Assembly: GCA_002286855.1 (NCBI GenBank)
Contig: NRSV01000065.1
Span: 145,422-209,421 of the forward strand
Source: Bipolaris cookei
Lineage: Eukaryota; Ascomycota; Dothideomycetes; Pleosporales; Pleosporaceae
Direction of reading: 5' to 3'
Length of the DNA stretch: 64,000 nt
Shown: positions 56,570 to 64,000 of the stretch, in pieces
Position numbering within the stretch: position 1 is the first letter of the stretch
Layout of the letters: each line of letters begins with the position of its first letter
Translations under genes and position numbers: made by a program
The notes under the pieces: generated by a model
Told to the model about the DNA's origin: nothing
The model's database searches: none
What the model saw: only the letters and a program-made list of their open reading frames with translations

Positions 56570-58569
56570 ATGGCGCAATATGACCATCTACTGCAGCGAC
56601 CACTCTACGGTAATATAGTTCTTTGTTGTCTGCGACCCGACTAACATCTACACCTGCAGTTTTCGATTTACCTGAAGAGCTCCTGGCCACTCTCACACTC
56701 AAGGACCAGCATCAACAATCGCTCTCAGAAACTCCCCCCCAAATACCAAATACCACGAAAATATCTTCCGAAAACGACTCGAGCCCGGCAAAAGCAACCT
56801 CATGCAACCTCTGCGGCCTCATTTTCGCGTCTCTCGCCGATCAGCGCGGCCATGTCCGATCCGACCTTCACGGCTACAACTTGAAACAGAAGATAAAGGG
56901 CGCTAAGCCAGTGAGTGAGGCTGAGTTTGAGAAGCTCATTGGCGACTTGGATGAGAGTATATCGGGCTCTGAGTCATCAGAATCGGACGAAGAAGAAGAC
57001 GAGGGCGGCGGCGGCAAAGTCAAAGATTCTACCCTCAGTGCGCTCTTGAAGAAGCAGGCTCATATCATAGATCCCGAGTTCGATGAGTTTGCCTCATCCA
57101 AGAAACAGAGTGGCCCTGGCAAGCCTCCGTTGATTTGGTTCACATCGCCCGCACTACCAGACAACACGTCGCTGGGCATATACCGCGCTATATTTTCGAA
57201 TGCGGAGCAAGAAGAGGAGTCGCACATTCTAGAGACCATCCGGAGCAAGCAGCTGTCCCCGAAACAACCTCTAAAGATCAAGGTGAACGAGGGTGGCGTT
57301 CCACTGCCCAACACGGATATTGGGCCATACTACTTTCTATGTATGATTGGTGGTGGGCATTTTGCAGCTATGATTGTAGCATTAGCGCCCAAAACAGGAA
57401 AGAAGCATAACGGAGTAGACGAGCGGTCAGCTACGGTCATTGCCCACAAGACTTTCCACCGATACACCACCCGAAGGAAACAGGGTGGTTCACAATCTGC
57501 CAATGACAACGCCAAGGGAAATGCCCATTCTGCCGGTTCCTCTATACGTCGCTACAACGAAACCGCGCTCGTCAACGAGGTACGCGAACTACTGAACAGC
57601 TGGAAGAGTATGATTGATACTGCGGAGCTCATATTCGTTCGTGCTACCGGTGCAACCAATCGAAGGACACTTTTCGGTCCCTATGAAGGACAAGTGCTGC
57701 GAAACAACGACCCACGCAACAGAGGCTTCCCGTTCAGTACACGACGAGCGACTCAAAAGGAGCTCATGCGTGCTTTTGTTGAGCTAACTCGGGTGAAGCA
57801 AAGCACAGTTAATGAGTCAGAACTTGCTGCTCTGAACGCTTCTCAGAAAGAAGCTGCAACCACTGCTCCAGCTCCGGCAAAGCCCAAACCCAAGAAGCCG
57901 ACGAAAGAGGAAGAGGCTGTTTCCTTACACACATCACAAATTATACCAATGATCAAGCGCTCTAAGGTTCCTGCGCTCCTAAACTACCTCAAGACCAACA
58001 ACATTCCCCCAACATTCACTTTCCTGCCTGCCAATCATCACACACCAACGCCCTTGCACCTTGCGGCATCCCTCAACTCAGTTCCCGTTGTCATTGCGCT
58101 TCTTACAAAAGCGGGCGCAGACCCGACATTGATGAATGACGAAGCTCGGACACCGTTCTCATTGGCGGGTGACCGTGCCACAAGGGATGCATTTCGTGTT
58201 GCACGTTCCGAACTCGGCGAGTCTGCATGGGACTGGGAGAAAGCAGGCGTTCCGGCAGCCATGACCAAGGCTGAGGCTGACAAGCGAGATGCGCAAGAAA
58301 AGAACGAGAAGGCTGCAGAAAATAAGGCTGAGGCTGATCGTAGGAAAGCAGAGACAGAGCGAGTGCGTAAGGAAAGCGAGGCAGAAGAGGTGAGGAGAAA
58401 GGAGCAACGACTGGGCAAAGGAAAGTCTTTGGGCGCGCTGCCTGTCAAGACTGGCGCTGACCTGAGGGAGGAAGAGATGAGGGGGTTGACACCAGAAGCG
58501 AGGGCGAGGATGGAGAGGGAGAGAAGGGCAAGAGCAGCTGAGGAAAGATTAAGGCGAATGCAGGGCTGA
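56570..58569 (+). CDS. VMS1: Vms1/ANKZF1 peptidyl-tRNA endonuclease (ribosome quality control)
   Basis: Cuts the CCA end of tRNA on stalled 60S-nascent chain complexes, releasing the peptide for degradation. Exon 1, 56570-56609 (MAQYDHLLQRPLY), is spliced to exon 2, 56660-58569 (VFDLPEELLATL...), 649 aa. Order: C2H2 finger CNLCGLIFASLADQRGHVRSDLH (C62, C65, H78, H84); acidic linker; VLRF1 domain with TFHRYTTRRKQGGSQSANDN, where the catalytic Gln is about residue 292; FVRATGATNRRTLFG; ankyrin repeats (TPLHLAASLNSVPVVIALLTKAGADPT split around residue 475); a long charged coiled coil; and a C-terminal VIM-like ERRARAAEERLRRMQ that binds Cdc48/p97. The gene is intact. Confidence 0.94.
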
Positions 58570-58945
58570 GTACTTGATGGGCATTGTGCTTGCTAGAGAA
58601 GCTACAGGGTTACAGCATACATGAATCCACTCTTCGCGCTATCTATGGCATACCATGCTATCATGAAGGCCACATGATCATATTGCTTTCGCATATATTG
58701 TTTTATGAAGTAAACACTACGATTTTGCATTCTACCCCTGATTCGACATTTCAGAAGTTGTCCAGTCGAAGATCATATCTGTGGTGAAGCGCTAAGTGAG
58801 CAAATCGCTGTGCCCAAGTACTACTATGTGCTTTGCCAGACCTTTTCCCCAAGAACACTGCCAATATGGTTTTCTGAACTTTTACTTTCATTCACATACG
58901 ATCATGGAATAAGCAGAGCAATGTGGAGCTAAAGCTGTACCACTA
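58570..58945. other. convergent 3' intergenic region
   Basis: 376 bp between the ends of the Vms1 (+) and Tah18-like (-) genes. No gene or repeat seen. Confidence 0.5.
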
Positions 58946-60994
58946 CTACCACGTCTCCTGCCTATATCGTCCAGCCTTTTCCATTCCCACCAAGTACGCC
59001 TCTGCTCCTTCTCTATCCAAGTTTCCATATTCCTGGAATCCTTCAATGAGCGCTTCGCGGACTGCTTGGGGCATCTTGCCCGAAGAGCCACAAACATATA
59101 TAATGCCGGACTTGTGGTAGAGGTGCGAAAAGATGAGGGCAGATTGCTGGCGGATGAGATCCTGCACATAGACTTTTTGCCGCTGAGAAGATGTTAGCTG
59201 GAAGAAGAGAAAGACAAAATGAGATTGTCGCTCACCTGGTCTCGAGAAAAGGCCGCAAAAACCATTAGTGGAACGCCAGTGGATTGTAGCTTCGCCCATT
59301 CGTCTCTGAAAAAGTAGTCTGAATCGGCATTTCTGCAGCCAAAGAACAGCAAATCCTCAGCTTGTTCTTGCTCCTGGCCTTGCGAGTGTCCGTTCTGTGC
59401 TTGTTTCAATTCTGCCCGCCACAACATGCGTTGGTGGATTAACGATCGCATCGGCGCAACGCCGGTTCCGGGCCCGATCATGACGATGGGTCTTTGTAGC
59501 TCCTCCTTGCTCACACCTAGCCCTCCCTGCGAAAGCGTAACAGTAATCTCTTGACCGGGTATGAAAGAAGCAATATATCTCGTTGCTACGCCTTGCCTAA
59601 TTCTCTTGATGACCGTCTTATACTTGACAATTGCAATCAATAGCTCAATCTTGGTTTTTCTCTCCAATTCTGCTGTTGGGTTCATCGCACTGGCAATGCT
59701 AAACTGTCTCCCCCGCAATACGGGGATAATGCTACACACGCGCTGCCATGGTATTTTGACAGATTCAAACTCTTGCAAGACTTCCAGGATGCTGCGGCGC
59801 GGACGCGTCGTGTAATCGTAGAGCTCGTCAATATACTGGGGATCTGTGAATTCGAGGAGACGCTCTTTGTGGAACTCATCAGTGGTATAGTGGGCAAGTT
59901 GGGCGAAGAAGGAGCGGCGGGGGATTGAGATGATGTCGAGATGATTGGTGAGAAGTTGGCGCAAAGTTACTGTGCTATTGGAATCCAAGGTCCGAATGGG
60001 AAGACTTGCGGTTGGTGGTGTAGATGGCGAGGACGGAATGAAACGTAGAGGGACATCGGCAATCGAGGTCCAATCCATGCATCCTAGGAAATGGGAGACA
60101 TCCGAAGGAAAATTCTTGGGATATATGGTGACGACATCGCCTGGGACATAGGAGCGAACTTCTGGTATTTCAAACTTGAGATGTCGGACATCTTGCCAAT
60201 GTGTCGGGGGGGTAACACGTTCATTGCTCGTAATATTTGCAGTCAAGCCACCGGGAACCTTGAGGAGGTCTGAGGGAGGAATATCAGGTGAGTCGCTGTT
60301 TGCTTCGGACTTGGTTGAAGATGTTGATGCCTCGTTGGCAGTTTCAAGCAGCCATTTGGGGTCTAGGAGAATGTTATCCGGTATTGGTTCAACACCGTCA
60401 GGAAGAGGATATGCTTCCAGGAGGTGTTGCCGAAGTTTGGTAGACCAGGGAAGGAATGAGCCATCGATACTGGTCAAGTCAGACACATTGTATGACTACG
60501 GCGAGAATGACCTACCCCTCTGCATGCTGTTCATCAGATTCACCACGGTCACATATCGCCTGGGCTCCGAGTTGGATGAGGCGATTATAGAGTTTACGAT
60601 GAGCCCAGTTATATTTGGGATACGATGTGTCTCCCAGGCCAAACGAGGCAAACTTCATCTGATGCAGACATCCTGGGCGTAAGCGAGCGCTTCTAATGGC
60701 TCTCCAGAATGTTTGACTGTTTGGGGGCAGATCGCCCTGGCCCGTGGTGGAGATTGCAATCAAAACAACATCATGCTGCAGCAATTGTTTCTACTCGAGT
60801 CAACAAGGCCCTGTTGCACGCACTGGCACGGCCATTGACTGACATACAAGACTGATGGCATTCAGCTCAGCAACGTCGGTGTCGAATCGCAGGCGCTCAG
60901 CGATCCTCCCCATTTCCTCGGCCACATCTTGGGCGTTGCCTGTCTCGGAGCCATAAACGACCAGCGCGCGACGTGGTTGCTGCAGGGCGGGCAT
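58946..60994 (-). CDS. TAH18: NADPH-dependent diflavin reductase (Tah18/NDOR1)
   Basis: Passes electrons from NADPH through FAD and FMN to Dre2 for cytosolic Fe-S protein assembly. Exons 60994-60848, 60790-60516, 60469-59236 and 59182-58946 give 630 aa. The flavodoxin domain has VVYGSETGNAQDVAEE, AISTTGQGDLPPNSQTFW and FGLGDTSYPKYNWAHRKL. The FAD domain has RQFSIASAMNP and PGQEITVTLSQGGLGVS. The NADPH part has IVMIGPGTGVAPMRSLIHQR, LLFFGCRNADSDYFFRDEW and IIYVCGSSGKMPQAVREAL. The C-terminus is MEKAGRYRQETW, with the terminal Trp expected to stack on FAD. At the last intron an alternative acceptor 18 nt upstream would add LTSSQR-type residues in frame. Confidence 0.94.
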
Positions 60995-61829
60995 GGCATC
61001 AGGGAGCGGTACGGTGAGACTAGCTTCAAGGAGACTCGTCGAGAAGATGAGATTTGACGGCTGGCCCCCGGACCCGTCGCATGAAGAAGCGGTGCACTAG
61101 CGGCCACGTCAACGGCAGCCGGGTCTTTTTGCTGCTATCGGCTTCTAGCGGCAGTGGGGCCTGAGGCAACTGGGTGCGTCGTCGACGTTGAGCCGTGGCG
61201 CAGGCGGGCAGGGGGGGCTGGAGTGTGTGGCGCCAGCTACTAGGTAGGAGGCGCATTAGCTAAGCAGCACAGGTGCTGTGATAAGTATGCATACACGACC
61301 TGCATATGCAAGTAAGTAATTATATAGATGAATGTATGTCCTTTTGTTTTTCATATACGCATAGATGTATAGAAGATACTACATAAACAATAAGCCAGAT
61401 GCTCCTCCCTCCCTGTAGCATGCACATACATATGTGGCGCAACTAATCAGTGGCGCTTCCCTGCGCGAGTGGGCCGCTTCGACTGCCGCTTTGGGACAAG
61501 CCCCCATGGCCGCCCTCTCTTCAAAATAATCTGCCCAGGCCCGCAGCCCTGCTCCCTTCCCTCCCCCATCAAGTCAAACAACAGAGACAAACCAAGCACT
61601 CCATCAACCCAATCCTCTCTCAACCTTCCCCGGGCTCGTAGCTACCCACTCCACACCCCCCTCGTCAACAGTTCCACCAACAGGCGGTTCGACAATCCCA
61701 TCAATACTTCAATAATCCACTGCTGTTCAAGGTTACCTTTGCCGGTTTACCAGGACTCCAAGTTTCCTCATTCATCCTACACGTTCGATTCTCTACTCGT
61801 GTTCGTCAACCCTTAAAACTTCAGCAAAA
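60995..61829. promoter_or_regulatory. divergent spacer and CT/CA-rich leader of the RRM gene
   Basis: 835 bp between the diverging Tah18-like and RRM genes. The middle (about 61270-61400) is AT-rich. From about 61540 to 61829 the plus strand becomes a C/T/A-rich, G-poor tract, typical of the 5' leader of a highly expressed fungal gene, and ends with CAAAAATG at the start codon. Confidence 0.5.
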
Positions 61830-63124
61830 ATGTCCGCACCTGTCGACAGTGTCACCGCCCAGATGGCCACCACCTCCCTCACCACCGACAACACCGCTCC
61901 CGCAGCCACTACCACGGAGAGCACCGGCGCCCAGCAGCCCACCGCAGCCGAGGACGAGGCTGTGCGTGCGAGCGCCGCCGAGGGCAGGCGACTTTACATT
62001 GGAAACCTCGCGTATGCGACCACCGAGGGGGAGTTGAAGGACTTCTTCAAGGACTACTTAGTGTATGTGGGCCCGCCTTCTCCACATGACGCCACAACCT
62101 CGAGCTAACACGCTGTCCAGCGAGTCCACGACCATCCCCACCAACCCGCGTACCTCGCGCCCCGTCGGTTACGCCTTTGTTGCCCTCTCCACCCCCTCCG
62201 AGGCTGAGCGTGCTATTGCTGAGCTCAACGGCAAGGCCATCCTCGACCGCAAGGTCTCCATCCAGCTTGCCCGCACCCCCGAGGCCCACGCTGAGGGAGC
62301 TGGCAGCGGAGCCGAAGGCAATACTGGCGAGGCTCGCCGCCGCACCTCCACCCGCGGACGTGGCCGTGGCCGTGGTCGTGGTGGCCGTGCTGGACGTGGA
62401 GGACGTGCTGTAAGTACAGACCGTAATGATTGTATACTCGTGAACACAGACTAATCATGCTTGTCAAGAAGACCGACGCTGAGGGTGCCGAGCCAGCTGA
62501 ACCCTCCACTGAGGCTCCTGCCGAATCTACTCCTACAAATGTACCTGGCCAAGTTGCTCCCCTCACCGAGACTGCGAACGAAACGCTTACAGCAAAGAAG
62601 GGCGCCGACAAGGCCGCTGCTCCCCGCGAGCGCAAGCAGCGTGGTCCTCCCGAGGATGGCGTTCCCTCCAAGACCAAGGTCATGGTTGCCAACCTGCCTT
62701 ATGACCTGAAGGAGGATAGGGTAAGTGTTCTCTAATACCTGAGATTGGGCCTATACTTACCAAACTGCAGCTTCTCGAGATTTTCAAGGACTACTCACCT
62801 ACCCAGGCCAAGATCGCTCTCCGCCCCATCCCCCGCTTCATGGTAAAGAAGCTTCAGGCTCGCGGCGAGCCCCGCAAGGGCCGTGGTTTCGGTTTCGTTA
62901 CCCTCGGCTCCGAAGAGCTCCAACAAAAGGCGTGTGCCGAGATGAACGGCAAGGAGATTGAGGGCCGTGAGATCGCCGTTAAGGTCGCGATTGACTCGCC
63001 CGGCAAGGAGGACGACGCACCAGACGTGCCCACTGAGGGCGAGGCCCCTCTCACCGAGGCCGCTGCTACCAACGCGACCCCTGAGGAGGCCGTTGAGAAC
63101 CCTCCCGCCACCACCGCAGCTTAG
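61830..63124 (+). CDS. RRM-RGG-RRM RNA-binding protein
   Basis: Exons 61830-62062, 62121-62409, 62469-62720 and 62771-63124 give 375 aa. After an Ala/Thr-rich N-terminus, RRM1 shows RRLYIGNLAYATTEGELKDF (RNP2) and VGYAFVALSTPSEAERAI (RNP1). An Arg/Gly box (STRGRGRGRGRGGRAGRGGR) and an Ala/Glu/Pro-rich linker separate it from RRM2, which has KVMVANLPYDLKEDR and GRGFGFVTLGSEELQQKA. The C-terminus is acidic and Ala/Thr/Pro-rich. Fungal proteins of this layout bind mRNA or rRNA; a precise orthologue was not assigned. Strong bias to C-ending codons and a CT-rich leader suggest high expression. Confidence 0.9.
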
Positions 63125-63778
63125 GTGGCTGCATCTGCCTAGACGCATGCTCCCCCGCCGAGCCGTGTGCGACACTGCAAGGCGATATGGATCTGTGTTA
63201 CGAAGAGTTTTGGCCTATAGACATCTGCCATTTATCATGACAGACATATAGGCTAGAGCCTTCAGCATGTTAGTTCGTTCGAGTTATCGGGTTATATCCG
63301 CAAAAAGTGGGAATTCGGAGTTCATCAGGGCACGGTGTCTATGGTGGACTAGTTAGGGTTCATTACGGTTACGGAAGACTGAGTTAGCTAGTTCGAGTTA
63401 TGAGATATGGATTCAATGAATAAAGAAACGAATACAAATATACGTATAGATGGATGTCTTTATTCCTGTTGAGTCTTTGTAGCTTGGGAATGACGACGTA
63501 CGATATTATCTGGGTTCACTTCTGAGGCTGTTTGTGGATTCATCTGTGAGATTGGCTAACGTGGATCCACTCGTAACGGAACAACCGCAGTGGCGGAACA
63601 CCAACACTTCTTTCTCTCTCCACTTTTATGGGCGGAGAGGCCTGGCTAACGACTATGCATTCACCTATAGTACAGAAGAAGAAAGATAAAGAAGAAAGCT
63701 ATCGTACAAGAAGTTTGCCTCTTACTTTCTCGCTTGCCTTGTCGTACGTAAGCATAGTCATGTGGTAACGTGTTCCAC
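63125..63778. other. intergenic region
   Basis: 3' flank of the RRM gene and spacer before the transposon end. No supportable gene. There is a purine-rich run near 63672-63700. Confidence 0.5.
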
Positions 63779-64000
63779 CAGTAAGCTGCCCACCCCAGTA
63801 AGTGGCCCACCCCACCAAACTTAACCTGACATTCTGCGCAATTGATCCATAATAATAAGATAAAAGAAGATAAAACTTAAAAAATATAATTTATTATTTA
63901 GCTCTACACTGAGTTCTTTTGTGACCTTGAACGTGGCACTTTGTGCACGTCGGCGGCGCGCGCTGACGTCGCTGACTGCTCTCACCCTGTTCAGCCTCTA
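63779..64000. mobile_element. 3' end of a pogo/Fot1-type DNA transposon, cut by the window edge
   Basis: The outer end CAGTAAGCTGCCCACCCC is followed by a second AGTAAGTGGCCCACCCC-like copy and then CCTGACATTCTGCGCA. The same order (CAGTAAG..., ACCCAACCTGAC, CTCTGCAC) opens the broken copy at 52844, so both share terminal sequence. The end of a transposase frame (below) faces this terminus. The rest lies beyond 64000. I could not identify a clear TA target duplication at this end. Confidence 0.72.
63894..64000 (-). CDS. pogo-type transposase C-terminus (partial)
   Basis: The minus strand reads AEQGESSQRRQRAPPTCTKC then HVQGHKRTQCRAK followed by two adjacent stop codons. The Cys-x2-Cys...His...Cys cluster (CTKCHVQGHKRTQC) is the usual small zinc-knuckle tail of fungal pogo/Fot1 DDE transposases. 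No stop interrupts the visible 34 codons, so the copy could be intact beyond the window. Only the last codons are visible. Confidence 0.7.
   Translation of the reverse strand, partial: EAEQGESSQRRQRAPPTCTKCHVQGHKRTQCRAK

Noticed and set aside
58038..58448. 136-codon ORF antisense to Vms1
   Set aside because: Ser/Ala-rich complement of the ankyrin and coiled-coil coding region.

Overview
The window is nuclear DNA of a filamentous ascomycete. Short 50-110 bp GT-AG introns, CT/CA-rich leaders and a typical Dothideomycete gene complement point to this. Pleosporales is my best guess; no taxonomic marker was tested. There are no bacterial operons, CRISPR arrays, rRNA genes or recognisable tRNA genes. 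About 22 protein genes can be supported, nearly all of them conserved housekeeping or carbohydrate-related genes.

Left arm (2.3-36.6 kb): an ENA-type Na+/K+ P-type ATPase; a membrane-anchored RING-H2 protein; a DDHD phospholipase; a 2EXR/F-box-like protein; a MAPEG-like membrane protein; an Sfp-type phosphopantetheinyl transferase; the glutaminase of PLP synthase (PdxT/SNO); cap-binding protein CBC2 head to head with nucleoporin Nup82; a secreted X325 (LPMO-fold, BIM1-like) GPI protein; an SRR1-domain protein; two RNA-processing type proteins (NSRP1-like and NFKBIL1-like) transcribed divergently from a 207-bp spacer; a GH11 xylanase with XlnR-type sites and a TATA box upstream; an EBP-type sterol isomerase; and a CBM21/RVxF phosphatase-targeting protein.

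Middle (36.6-45.1 kb): an 8.5 kb stretch with no credible coding sequence. It is followed by a secreted cysteine-containing protein and a mitochondrial BolA-like protein.

Accessory island (48.9-56.4 kb): two tandem paralogous F-box proteins and a cluster of mobile-element remains. The remains are a MITE interrupted by a solo LTR, both with legible target-site duplications; a broken pogo/Fot1-type transposase; and a 5'-truncated LINE reverse-transcriptase tail. Beside them lie a candidate secreted protein and a decayed ORF with two in-frame TAG codons. This is the least conserved part of the window.

Right arm (56.5-64 kb): a Vms1/ANKZF1-type tRNA endonuclease of ribosome quality control, a Tah18-type diflavin reductase of cytosolic Fe-S assembly, and an RRM-RGG-RRM RNA-binding protein. 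The edge holds the 3' end of a second pogo-type element whose terminal sequence resembles that of the broken copy at 52.8 kb.

Coordinates are gene spans on the window. Exon joins were derived by hand from reading frames and GT-AG signals, and most were checked for codon phase. I recognised no novel multi-gene defence or metabolic system. The most informative non-coding structure is the nested MITE/solo-LTR at 52.23-52.61 kb.
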